Assembly: GCA_011037195.1 (NCBI GenBank)
Contig: JAAEAF010003502.1
Span: 22,674 to 86,673, forward strand
Direction: 5' to 3'
DNA: 64,000 nucleotides
Origin: Triatoma infestans
Lineage: Eukaryota; Arthropoda; Insecta; Hemiptera; Reduviidae
This document shows positions 9,870 through 19,866 of this stretch, piece after piece (position 1 is the stretch's first letter; every line of letters starts with the position of its first letter). The notes beneath the pieces were generated by a model. That model saw nothing but the letters and a program-made list of their open reading frames with translations. It did not search any database and was not told the DNA's origin. A program made the position numbers and the translations under genes.

Positions 9870-10201
9870 TGGTCCAATGAGGTTCATGCCGGACTCCTTT
9901 TGTAGGGTTTTGAGGAGGATGAAACACCGCCAAACATCTCATGACGGATTGTTTGGGCTACGAGGAAGTTAGGTTCAGGACCTTTGGCCGTAACAGGCTG
10001 TGGTGGAAGAGTTTACGCTATGTCCTTTTAAGGTTTGGACTGTAGTAAATCGTAGATGGGTGAAATCCAGGCCCGGGCTTTTGTCCAGACCCGATAGTGG
10101 TTATTCTTTTGGGGCAGCTATATGAGCCCATGGAGGTTTAGCATAGCGCTGGGTTTAGCCCTTCCATATCTTGAATAATAATAATAATAATAATAATACA
10201 G
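9870..10201 (+). mobile_element. LINE 3' end: pol C-terminal zinc motif and (TAA)n tail
   Basis: One plus frame gives TAKHLMTDCLGYEEVRFRTF then GRNRLWWKSLRYVLLRFGL and a stop. This matches the end of RNase H-containing LINE proteins (CxxC...ETxxHLxxxC, then LxxxRxxxFG). The first cysteines fall where the frame is broken. The 3' UTR ends in TTGAATAATAATAATAATAA, a (TAA)n tail like those of I-type elements. Everything upstream in the element is missing. Confidence 0.6.
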
Positions 10202-10254
10202 AATAGAAGAAAGTACAAAAATCTTTTGTGAAACCTTAGGATGCAAAATTTACA

Positions 10255-10945
10255 AAAAAAACATCTGGAGTGAAACACTCATACAACTTTCTCTTACTCC
10301 AGTTTTCAAAATTGTAATTGACAAATTTTATAGCTACTATACCAAATTTAATGAAATTCGTCAAAAAATGAAAAAAATTGTTCAGTAAAAGCGCACTTCC
10401 GGTTTACTAATTTCCTTGAAACTTGGAATTTTGGCCATTTATTTATTTCTAATTAATTTTCTTTGGATGATAGAATTGTATAATCAACAGTGATAGCACT
10501 TTAGAGGAAAACATAACCCCACCCCTCCCTTAAAAGTGCGCTTAAATGATTTTTCCCAGAGAATTGTTTCAAGTAAAAGTTGTAGATCTTTGTATGTGTA
10601 GTTTATATATTAAGTTTCAAGAAAATTGTAGGAGCCATTCTTGAGAAAATTGCGAAAAGTTGAAAAAATTCATTTAGTAAAGTGGACTGAAACCTTCGTA
10701 GGATGCGATAGTATTTTCAACGAAACATCAAATTTAAAGTTTTTCATTTGGACGATTTTTATTTTTTGAACTATTTCTTCAAACCCACAAATCACACACA
10801 TACTTACAAAACAGCGTTTAAAAAAACATGTAAGGTAATTACGTTTTTCGATATCTAAGGAATCTCAAACATAGTATTTTGCGTTGAAAACTGGATTTGG
10901 AAAATTTGGCAAGGACGCAATACTTCCTCTTATAGCACAAATAAA
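10255..10945 (-). repeat. DR family, near-complete copy
   Basis: Minus-strand copy: terminal hairpin at about 10266-10284, ACTTTCTCTTACT at 10291-10303, then the two ACCGGAAGTGC / GGCTCC-type blocks, and at the other end GATTTGGAAAATTTGGCAAG then ACTTCCTCTTATA, the decayed 5' end. It lacks the (TG)n expansion. Confidence 0.65.
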
Positions 10946-10999
10946 GAGTAAACTTCTTAAAGTACTTTTTTTTCGTTTTCTGCATTTTAAATTATAAAG

Positions 11000-11695
11000 T
11001 TTATTGGTATAGTAAAAATACGTGATTGTGTGGCAAAACCAAATGTTACTGTTTATCAGTGTGAAACTATGGTTAGAATGTTGATATTCCAAAGTTTAAT
11101 ATTATCACAAATAACGTGTATAAAATACATGCTATGCAGCAAACCTTCCTTGATCAAATCAACTGCGGGGGGTTTTTCTTTATCTGATCATATCGATTTA
11201 TAAAAGCTAAAGAAATGTTCTTCAGTGCCACCATATTTTCGTAAAACATGCTAGACATATATTGTATATAGTAAACTAGAAACAATATTTGAATAGACTG
11301 TTATTTAATACAACCACGAAAAGTTTTGGTAGCCGTTTTGCCGTTATGGCAATTCAGATAATACTAGCTGATTTATTTTTATGAATAATTGAGCTATTAT
11401 TTCCATAAACCTTTTTGTACACTATCACAGAGAATAAATACTCCCGAATGTTGAATGCAAATAATTAATGACACACCATTGAAATTATTTTCAAAATCTG
11501 GTTTAGCGATTGTTGAATAGCGTCTTTTATGCCATGCCATTATTCATCTGTTCTCAAGAGAGGAATGGGAATGACTAGGTTGCTGGGAGATTTTCCTGTG
11601 ATCAATCTAATCAAACTGATGAGAATAAACAAACGGATAGAATAAAGATGGATAATTATACGACTTATTTTATTAAATGTAATTATGGAAGATTC
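11000..11695. other. Unassigned AT-rich sequence
   Basis: No coding frame with a recognisable motif, no terminal repeats and no similarity to other parts of the window that I could see. Confidence 0.35.
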
Positions 11696-11699
11696 TTCT

Positions 11700-12970
11700 C
11701 GACCGTTTTTAAATGATGGATAAGGATAGTGAGATTCGGTATTTTTTTAAAACAAAAAAAAAACATAATTTTGCCAGCGTTTCGACAAATATATTGTCCT
11801 TTATCAAGGGCATAAAAATAAGAAATGTTAAAACTTCAAAACATGACAACTTTAACTTATATTTTAGGAAAATAAATAGGTATCCTCAACACCTAATAAA
11901 TAGATGGTGTTGAGGTCTTCCTACCTATTTATTACTTTCTCTTACTCTTAGTAAGAGGAAGTATTGTAATCGTGTCAAATTTTCGATATTGAGTTTTCAC
12001 CGGAAATATCCGTTTTGAGATCCCCTGAGTCCCACCATGGGATCCGACAGTGGGTCATCTGTCAAAATTCCTTAACCGGAAGTACTACTTTACTAGTTGT
12101 TTTTTTTTTACGTTTTTGCGATTTTCTCAAAAATGGCTCCAACGATTTTCTTTAAACTTGACATATCAACTACACATACTAACAGCTACAACTTTTATTT
12201 GAAACATTTCTCCGGGAAAATTCATTTAAGGGCACTTTTGGGGGGAGCGGAGGGGTTAGGTTTTCATCTTAACTGCAATTTCAGTTTATTAGACAATTCT
12301 GCCATCTAAATAATGTTAATTCCAATTAAATATGTTGTTCAAATTCCGAGTTTGAAAAAAAATCGGATAACCGGAAGTGCGTTTGTTTTAACACTTTACT
12401 AAATGATTTTTTCACTTTTTCGCAATTTTCTCAAAAATGGCTCCGACGATTTTCTTGAAACTTCATATATAAACTAAACATGCAAAGATCTACACCTTTT
12501 GTTTAAAACATTGCTCTAGAAAAATTCATTTAAGGGCACTTTTAGGGGAGGGGTTACAGCTTCCTCTAAAGTGGTATCATAGTTGATTATACAATTCTAT
12601 CATCCAAACAAAAATAATTATAAATAAATAGATGACCAAAATTCCAAGTTCTAAGAAAATTAGTAAACCGGAAGTGCGCTTTTACTGAACAGTTTTTTCA
12701 GTTTTCGACGTATTTCGTTATATTTGGTACACAAACCATAACCTTTGTCAATTATAATTTTGAGAAGCGGAGTAAAAGAAAGTTGTGTGAGTGTTTCACA
12801 CCAGATTTTTTTTTCCCAAAATATAAGTTAAAGTTGTTATTTTTTTGAAGATTTTTTAACATTTCTGCCTTGATAAAGTCAATATATTTGTCGAAACGTT
12901 GGCAAAAATATGTTGTTTTTGTTCGTTTTAAAAAAAGACCGAATTTCACTATCCTTATCCATCATTAAAT
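11700..12970. repeat. Foldback repeat enclosing a complete DR copy
   Basis: Arms 11700-11875 and 12815-12970 are inverted copies of each other, sharing ATGGATAAGGATAGTGAGAT, CAAATATATTGTC and CTTTAACTTATATTTT. Each arm contains CCTTGATAAAG, a GACAA...TTGTC stem and GAAACG, the same layout as the hammerhead-like arms elsewhere. The space between is filled almost exactly by the DR copy at 11930-12812. A smaller hairpin, CCTCAACACC/GGTGTTGAGG, lies at 11883-11913 at the inner edge of the left arm. Confidence 0.65.
11930..12812 (+). repeat. DR family, best complete copy (reference)
   Basis: 5' hairpin ACTTTCTCTTACT (11934-11946) / AGTAAGAGGAAGT (11950-11962); block TTTTCACCGGAAATATCCG; two tandem units keyed by AAAATGGCTCC (12135 and 12439, spacing 304); near the end AGTAAAAGAAAGT pairs with the 5' ACTTTCTCTTACT as a subterminal inverted repeat; terminal hairpin GTGTGAGTGTTTCACAC at 12785-12801, then CAGA and poly-T. 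No open frame of note. At least fifteen full or partial copies occur in the window. The structure suggests a non-autonomous Helentron (DINE-1/HINE-like) element; that class call is inference. Confidence 0.72.
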
Positions 12971-13052
12971 TTAATTACAATAGCGTATTTATTTATGAAA
13001 TTGTTTAACAGGTAGAAAAGAAAATAATAATCCTAGAATCACTCTTTCATAT

Positions 13053-13992
13053 ATGTTACGCTCAAAGACTGAAAATGCTCATTGAGCGAAAAAACAGCTC
13101 ACAATGCGTTGTGGTCACTGTAAAACATAAACATAACGAAATTCGTGTCGTGGCTATCATGCTATACGACCAGAACGCATTGTAACAATGAAGAAAAACC
13201 ATGACGCATATGGAACCATATTAGAATATGACGCGCAGTGATTTGCGACATAGGTCCTACCAGTCTCGAAACTTTTTGGTAGATATCCTTAGGAAATATT
13301 TTTTGTGCTGTAATAGTATGTGCTTTTTTCAGAATATAAAACAGTTCATCTGTTTTGCAGAAGTAACGGATTTTTGAACTTGTGCTACCTGCTCCAGTTG
13401 CAACTAACTTTTCAGTGTCACCAATTTTTAAGACATCATATCGTTTAAGATGACGATACTGCTTTGAAGATAGAGACTGGTTGTTTTTTTAAAAAGCTGA
13501 AACTATTTTGTTTCATTAAGTAACATTTCATATTTTTCTGTACTCATGATAAAACTGCGTCTCAGTGCTTCTTTTCACAAGCTCACGTAATTTATCATAA
13601 AACACTTCTTACTTATTGGTCACCATGGTTAGCATTAATATACGTTCACCCTCAGAAACAGACAAGAAATGAATAAACCACTCTACTAATGGTTTAATGC
13701 GTCGTTAAACTCAAACCGACAAGGTACAACCTGTGATATGGTTACACCAACTAGTGCTCAGAAAGCGTCATGGCTTTTCTTCATTGCCACAATGCGTTGT
13801 GGTCGTGTAGCATGACAGCCACGCCACGAATTTCGCTATGTGGTCTTTTTGTGATTGCCATAACGCGTCGTGAGCGTTTTCATAAGAGTCATAACGCGAA
13901 TTTTGCGATGTGGTTTGTTTTTATAGTGACCACAACGCGTTGTGAGCTGTTTTTTCGCTCAATGAGCCTTTTTGGTCTTTGAGCGTAACATA
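13053..13992 (-). mobile_element. Ginger-like DNA transposon, internally deleted
   Basis: Ends TGTTACGCTCAAAGAC (from 13055) and its reverse complement (to 13990) begin with TGT, as Ginger elements do (TGTNR). The terminal inverted repeats extend about 145 bp. Flanks TATA and TACA may be a degenerate 4-bp TSD. The right TIR carries a partial internal duplication (AATTTCGCTATGTGGT / AATTTTGCGATGTGGT). A transposase remnant lies inside on the minus strand. The catalytic integrase core is absent, so the copy is non-autonomous. Confidence 0.62.
13205..13620 (-). pseudogene. KRBA2/Ginger-type transposase, N-terminal remnant
   Basis: Read on the minus strand: FYDKLRELVKRSTETQFYHE, a frameshift, EKYEMLLNETK, a stop, then a 75-residue open stretch beginning QYRHLKRYDVLKIGDTEKLV and continuing IRYFCKTDELFYILKKAHTI. 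The order (helical N-terminus, LKRYDVLKIGDxEKL, YxxxxELFxIL..aH) is what I know from KRAB-A-domain-containing-2-like proteins, which derive from Ginger-type integrase transposases. The His-Cys zinc region and the DDE core that should follow are missing. At least two disruptions occur. Family recognition is from memory of the pattern and could be tested by a protein search. Confidence 0.55.
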
Positions 13993-14660
13993 CACACACA
14001 CACACACACACAGAGGCCATTTTCTAGAAAGCACAATTTCCTGGCCAGAGGACCCCACAAATTTCGAACATCAGATACAATAATTCCTCTTGTAATAGAA
14101 CAAAGAATAAAACACACACCGGTATCAAAACCAGAATTCCTAATGAATGCTTACTTACCAAAATTTGTACTACGCCATACCTACAACAGTAAGAAAAAGC
14201 AAAAATCTGATGTGAAACACTCAAATTTTTACCATTTAATTCAGTAGCAAACACTTATGAAGGTAAGCTTTTACTATCCTTAAGATTTTCCTCAGTACCT
14301 CTGAACTTTTTAGAATCAATTTTATCAGAAATTAAATCAAAAAGAAACCCGTTGGTTTATTGAAAAAAAAAAAAAAATGAGGGAAAACAGAAAACTAACT
14401 TTAGTAAAGTCGCACTTCACTAAAGTTCGGTCTATCGATTTTCTTCAAAATCCTAGTTTTAGGAGCATATTTGATTCTTATTGATGTTATGTAAAGGTTA
14501 GTACCATACAATACATGGCATTTTAGAACATGGCATTGGGTCACCCTCGTTCCCAAAATTTCTCTACGATTATATTTTCCTGAAAAATACTGAGCTGACC
14601 AAAAGTTTTTCAGGTTTTGACAGGATTTTTTCAGTTTTTCTTGTAAAGAAACCAAGAATT
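13990..14660 (-). repeat. DR family, two adjacent partial copies
   Basis: 13990-14110 is a 5' half in minus orientation with a (CA)12 run and GGACCCCACAAATTTCGAAC; 14195-14660 is a 3' half starting AAAATCTGATGTGAAACACT. They may be one copy interrupted by 80 bases. An A-run lies at 14365-14379. Confidence 0.55.
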
Positions 14661-14701
14661 TTCTTTAATCTTTAGAAACATGCTACATAATGTAGGTTTA
14701 A

Positions 14702-15192
14702 CCATATTTTTTTATTACTTTCTTTTACTAATAATAGTGCCAGATTTTCAAAATTGAATTTTCACCGGAAATACACGTTTTGAGGTCCCCTGAGTCCAAA
14801 AAAAGTTGGTTTTACAAAAAGGGTCTGTGTGTCACAAAGAATATCTCAAAAACGAAATGTTGCACAAAACTCAAAATAAGTACCCAATTCATTCAGTAGG
14901 CAGTACGACCGTATCAGACACGAAGATTTCAGAGCGAAACCCATTAACCGGAAGTACCACTTTAATGAATTTTTTTTTTTCACTTTTTGTAATTTTCTAA
15001 AAAACGGCTCAAACAATTTTTTGCTTCTTTTTTTTTTTAAACGAGTTATATCAACTTTTATTTGAAACATTTCTCTGGGAAAATTCATTTGAGGGCACTT
15101 AAGGGGGAGGATGTTATTATTTTCTGAAAGTGCTATTTCAGTTCAACAGTATGCTATAAAATTCTGTCACCTAAATAATATTATTTAGATGA
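14702..15192 (+). repeat. DR family, 5' half interrupted by mariner
   Basis: Runs from the ACTTTCTTTTACTAATAATA 5' end through TTTTCACCGGAAATACACG, GGTCCCCTGAGTCC, CGGAAGTACCACTTTA and CACCTAAATAATATTA, then stops where the mariner element begins. I could not find the remaining half beyond 16125. Confidence 0.62.
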
Positions 15193-15194
15193 TA

Positions 15195-16125
15195 TACGAG
15201 GCATGTCCAGTAAGTAAGTGTACTGAATTTTTGTAGGTTACAAAAATTTTTATTTGAACAAAAAAATTACCTGGTTACATTAGTACATATGTAAGCTATT
15301 TTTCGACACAGTCACCATTCCTCTCAATGCAGGTGGTGAACCGGGGTATTAATTTTTTGATGCCTTCCTCGAAGTAGTTTCCCGCCAACCCCTTCGTCCA
15401 CTTCTCCACCTCCCCTTCACCTCCTCGTCGGTTGAAAACCTTTTTCCACCCATGTGCAGCTTCAGGGAGAGATAGTAATCTGAAGGTGCTAGGTCAGGGG
15501 AATGCGCGGGATGGTTCAGGACATCCCATTTAAACGAGGCAAGCAGTTCCTTCGTGGCGTTGGCCGTGTGTGGTCTGGCATTGTCGTGCAGCAGGCAGAC
15601 TCCCTTTGTCAGCATGCCTCTCCTTTTGTTCTGAATCGCCCTCCGCAATTTTTTTAGGGTCTCACAGTATCTTGCAGAGTTGATGGTCTCCCCTTGAGGC
15701 ATATATTCATTAAAATTATGCCTTGACAGTCCCAAAACACGGATGCCATGATTTTCTTGGCTGAAATTGTGGTTTTGAACTTTTTGGCGGAGGGTGAAGA
15801 GGTGTGACGCCACTGTTGAGACTGCCTTTTGGTTTCAGGTGTGTAGTGTGCAACCCAAGTTTCATCTCCAGTAATGATGGAGCGGAGAAATTCATCTCCA
15901 TGGAGTTTGTAGCGTCTCAAAAACTCTTGCCCGGCCTCCACTCGATTCAACTTGGCGGGAGTTGGATTGACATTTTTCACGAAACTTATTGTCGCGTCGA
16001 CAGTTTTCAACGTACTGACCTCGAACCGGTCTCGTTGAGGAGGGGAGGAATGTACAACATGTCGAAAACAAAATCCCTCCGGCCGTGAGAGCCTCAGTAC
16101 ACATACTTACTGGACATGCCTCGTT
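15195..16125 (-). mobile_element. mariner transposon, internally deleted
   Basis: 31-bp inverted terminal repeats ACGAGGCATGTCCAGTAAGT-A(A/T)GTGTACTGA lie at 15196-15226 and 16094-16124 with one mismatch. TA dinucleotides sit at or within a base of each end, as expected of the TA target of mariner elements. The element is about 930 bp; full-length mariners are near 1.3 kb. The missing part corresponds to most of the N-terminal DNA-binding region. Confidence 0.88.
15349..16060 (-). pseudogene. mariner transposase, truncated and frameshifted
   Basis: The transposase cuts and pastes the element at TA sites. The visible catalytic triad is ITGDETWV (first Asp), LLHDNARPHTA (second Asp) and HSPDLAPSDYYLSLKL (third Asp in the mariner D34D arrangement). 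A frameshift near 15705 separates FWDCQGIILMN from YMPQGETINSARYCETLKKL. The helix-turn-helix N-terminus is almost wholly deleted: only the end of that region precedes the catalytic core. The C terminus is garbled after FSTDEEVK. It cannot make an active protein. Confidence 0.85.
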
Positions 16126-16129
16126 ATAA

Positions 16130-16440
16130 TAAGAATAGCCTTTATTTACATATTTTGCACTACTAAAAACAAATAAAAAGACTTCTGAAAAAATAAAACT
16201 ACGAAAAAAAATATTGTTTACAATGAAAATCACTATTCACAAACACAAAAGCTTTTCTTTTCTCATCTTCTTTTCTTCCACTTCTTCTAATTGCATATGC
16301 AAAATATGTAGGCCTTTCCTGAAGGGAGTTATAGTCAAATTCGGTGACCGACCGTACCTTGTAACTGGGAGTTCAATGCCCTCGCTTCCAGCTGCTCACT
16401 CTTACTGGTCCAATATTACCTGTCCCGAACTTTCCTCATC
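16130..16440. other. Unassigned sequence
   Basis: AT-rich then C/T-rich flank between mariner and the RTE remnant; no feature supported. Confidence 0.3.
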
Positions 16441-17090
16441 CAATTGACTCCTTCTCCCATCTTAATTTCATCTTACCACTCTTTAATTGCCTACTCTTGT
16501 TCCGCTTCCTATCTAGAGTGTCCATTTTGTTAACATTTTGGTCCAGCGATGGTTATACCTTCTAGCTACGTGGCCAGCCCATTCCCACTTTAACTTTTTG
16601 GCAAATCCCGCTGCATCCCTCACTGAAGTTGCCGTTCTAATAGTCTCATTACTGATTCTAACACTTCTTTTCGCATTCACCATACTTCGTTCAATGCTCC
16701 TTTGTTAAAATTCTATTTTATTTATTTTTCCTGTGCTTTCGTGGGTGACCATGTCTGACATCAATATATATGTCAATGCAGGAAGAATTCTTCTTCCACT
16801 CAGTTTTTATTTTAGCCTTCAAAATTGTTTTAAGAGACCAGAATTTTTTAACAGGACACAGCTATATACGTCTCTGAATTTTCTTTTTTATAATCTATCT
16901 TGAAAGGAGACAGTTAATTTGTCCCAGGTACACTACATCCTCAACTACCATCCATCTTACATTGGGACATTTCTGTGTGGTCCTTCGTGCTATTTGTTAT
17001 TATTTTAGTTTTTATGTGATTTTGGCTGAGACCCACCCCTCTGCAAGCATATTCTAATTCCTCAAGCATACCTGCAAGCGTATTATGTGT
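16440..17090 (-). pseudogene. RTE-type reverse transcriptase C-terminal remnant
   Basis: One minus frame gives KVKWEWAGHVARRYNHRWTK then MLTKWTLDRKRNKSR and LKSGKMKLRWEKES. This is the conserved GHVARxxDxRWTKxLTEW...RPxxRWxDD end of arthropod endonuclease-reverse transcriptases. Upstream, fragments of the thumb region can be followed with frame changes to about 17080. No 3' tail is identifiable. Confidence 0.58.
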
Positions 17091-17099
17091 AAGTCATTC

Positions 17100-17950
17100 T
17101 AAAAGTGATCATAAAAAAAAAAAAACCCAAATTTTGTTTGTTATATATTATGTTTTGTTAATTGCAATGTAATTGGTTTAGCTAATGTTGTTATTGCTGA
17201 TTTACAAAACAAAGAAGAAACAAAGAAAAAGAACGGGGGAAAATATTATTTTTAAAATATGTGCTGAACGATGTTGGCCGAAATCCTTGCGCTGGTTTTT
17301 ACAGTGTGGCATATAAAAATGAAACTTAAGTAAAAAAAAAAATAATCTAAAATAAAACAGCAAAATTCACATCATACAAAAATTCAGTGTGGATAAAAGT
17401 TAGTATTCATCCGTTGGTAGAGTATTTTATGAACAAACGCTGGGACACACACAAAAAATTGGTAGACGTAATGAACTTAAATAATATATCTTAATAAGAA
17501 GAGGAGTTGCTGATGTACGTTCTCATTTTTTTTATTTTACATTTTTTTTAGGGTTAGAATGGTTACGAAGGGGTTAATATACAGTGGATCTAACAAGGGG
17601 ACATCCTTATTCATTTTTCAAAAAGAAAATAAAAAATATTAAAAAAAAAAAAAAAATAGTGTGGGGGCGTTAAAAACAATGGGAAAAGTTGTGTCACCGA
17701 AATGAAAACATTGCACCCTACCTCTCGGACAGGCTTGTGGCTCAGCCGTACAATACAAAATGGGGGCGGCATGGCAAACAGCTGAACCAACTTTTCATTA
17801 TTTCATTTCGTTATAAATAAATGAACCAGTAAAAAAAAAAAAAAAATAGATCAAATTCCCAAGTTAATATTTATTTAAATCAATAAAGTAAAATGATAAA
17901 GTGGCATTCTTTATCATTTTTTCAAAATAAAATAAAATGGATCCAATATT
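17100..17950. other. Unassigned sequence with A-runs
   Basis: Several A-runs (17110, 17640, 17832) suggest old retrotransposed 3' ends, but no coding or repeat-family match was recognised. Confidence 0.3.
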
Positions 17951-17954
17951 AATT

Positions 17955-18105
17955 CTACTAAGAGGAAATAGTCGGATTATGCCAAATTTTCGAATTGAGT
18001 TTTCATCGGCAATATATGTTTTGAATCCGTTGAGTACGGAGAAAATGTTTTTATCGAATCGTCTGTATGTGGGTGTGTGTGTGTGTGCGCACGTTTGTGG
18101 ATAGA
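17955..18105 (+). repeat. DR family, 5' fragment with (TG)n
   Basis: CTACTAAGAGGAAATAGTCG, CGAATTGAGTTTTCATCGGC and a TG-rich run at 18070-18090 are the first 150 bases of DR. It ends abruptly where the RTE remnant starts. Confidence 0.6.
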
Positions 18106-18109
18106 TTAT

Positions 18110-18870
18110 ACTCGCGATTTCATTGCTTACGTGGCTTCCCGCGTCTCTTTCTTCCGCCTACCTTATAATTACTCAACTTCCGCAGCCACCTGATGTCCTT
18201 TCTCTGTAGATGCCCAAATCATTTTAACTCCCTGCAGAACGATTAACTTCCACTCTTTCCCTTATATCATTTCTGAATTTCATTACCCTGGTTTTCCGCA
18301 AGCATCTTCTCCAGAAATAATCTCTCTTCTGTTGCATTCACAGTTGATCATAATCCAGGATTCATCGTCCAAGTTTCTTATCCATAGGTGAGTGTACCTT
18401 CAACAATACTATGGAAAGGTCCTCTTCTTATTTTTTTTAACAGATAGGCCGCAATTCACAATGAGAGGATCAAGAGCTCTTACGACTGGCTTGAGTGGGT
18501 CTTTCTTTCATTCTGCTTTCACTTCCTACATCCCTGTTCTACCACTGATTCAAGATTCTCGAAAGCTTAGACAGGTCTTTCTCAACGGGCCTCATTCACT
18601 TCCAAATGGTATTTGTCAACTTCACTGACGGTAATAACTTTGTCATCTGGAAGTTACTTTTTAAGCCCCACTCTGCATAATTCTTTTTCTAATTTCCTCA
18701 TCATATATATATCAACCAAGTCCTCCTTTTCTTGAGCGAAAATCATCTACTAATCATTGAATTATAGGGGAAGGCTAAGACAATCTTCAAGTTTCCATTA
18801 CCGCATATCTGATGCTAACAATTTCAGCATTATGAAGGCCATTTTCAAGTTAAGAGGTCAGTTAGTTAAT
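18110..18870 (-). pseudogene. RTE-type reverse transcriptase remnant
   Basis: Minus-strand reading gives, in order, TFHSIVEGTLTYG, a Trp-Thr-Met stretch, STVNATEERLFLEKMLAENQ, FGHLQRKDIRWLRKLSNYK and VGGRKRRGKPRK. The family pattern is LxYGSExWTM...NATExRFLRR...WFGHVQRMxxxRxPRK...GRRRRGRPxxxW. It is 3' of the catalytic core; YADD is not readable. Frames change at least five times. Confidence 0.6.
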
Positions 18871-18874
18871 TTAA

Positions 18875-19866
18875 ATTGTAATCAGAGGAACAGCGATTAT
18901 GTACCCTCTGTAACTTAGGAGGACATTGTCATTATTTAGGGAAATGTCATATTTTCCAGGATTATAGCATTAGGTGTTTGGTGAAGAAGGCATTAAGCCA
19001 GGCAGAAATTATTCACTTACTTAATGGTGGAAAATGGACAAAGTTGTTTTATTTTATGTTTCAACTTGTAAGTACAGGATGTTCTTGATAAATGGATACA
19101 GTACTTAGTTCCAAGAATTTGGTTTTTGTTTAAATTGAAAATATTATAGATACGTATATACTCTCTATCACAGAATTTCATTTACTTTTTGTTTGTCCTA
19201 GTGAGTAAGTTATTTTAACTTATTTTGTATGATGAACTCTAGGCTGACGGTAAACTACTATGTCTATCTATAGCTATTAGTATTATTGTTTGTATTTGTG
19301 TTTTCCTTATAAAATTTGTAAATAAGCCTTCTAATCTATTCTTATAGGAAGGCTAAGGAATGTTAACCTATTGGTTTAGTCTTGACAATATTTTCTTCAG
19401 GTACAAAACTTAATAATTAGATACAAATTTGTAGAAAGCTATATTCGTAATGTTGAGAAGTTTCCCAAAATAGACGTCATGTCATGAATGAGCAAATTAA
19501 CTTTAAAGCTGATATAATATCTTGGTAGAAAGTCATAATTGGTGGTCGGTTTTATATTACGGTTAAAAGGCGTGAACATAGAACAGTGTTAGCTGTAATA
19601 CTGTTAGTAATACTAGACAAAACTGATTCATTAACCAAATATTAATTAAATCTATCTCGTATATAGGATATAATTGTTATAAACCCCATGAAATTCTGGA
19701 TTATATCGAAGTTCAAATACTATTACATAGTACATATATATCATTGTTTATTTTATTATAGCAGTGCTAATATTTAATTATTTTTGCAAATATAATATTT
19801 CCATCAGGGAAGTTATATAATCAAATATATTATGTAATTTTTAAAATTAATATTTAAATAAAGATT
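18875..19866. other. AT-rich sequence, nothing recognised
   Basis: No coding motif, terminal repeat or family copy detected over about 1 kb that directly precedes the jockey insertion. Confidence 0.35.

Noticed and set aside
13060..13090. Sola or Tc1 transposon ends for the 13-kb element
   Set aside because: TA flanks alone would allow Tc1/mariner, but the TGT-type end together with the KRBA2-like reading favours Ginger.
13770..13982. 70-codon protein with repeated CGLFVIA/WFVFIVT words
   Set aside because: Falls in the right terminal inverted repeat of the Ginger-like element; the repetition is from a TIR duplication.
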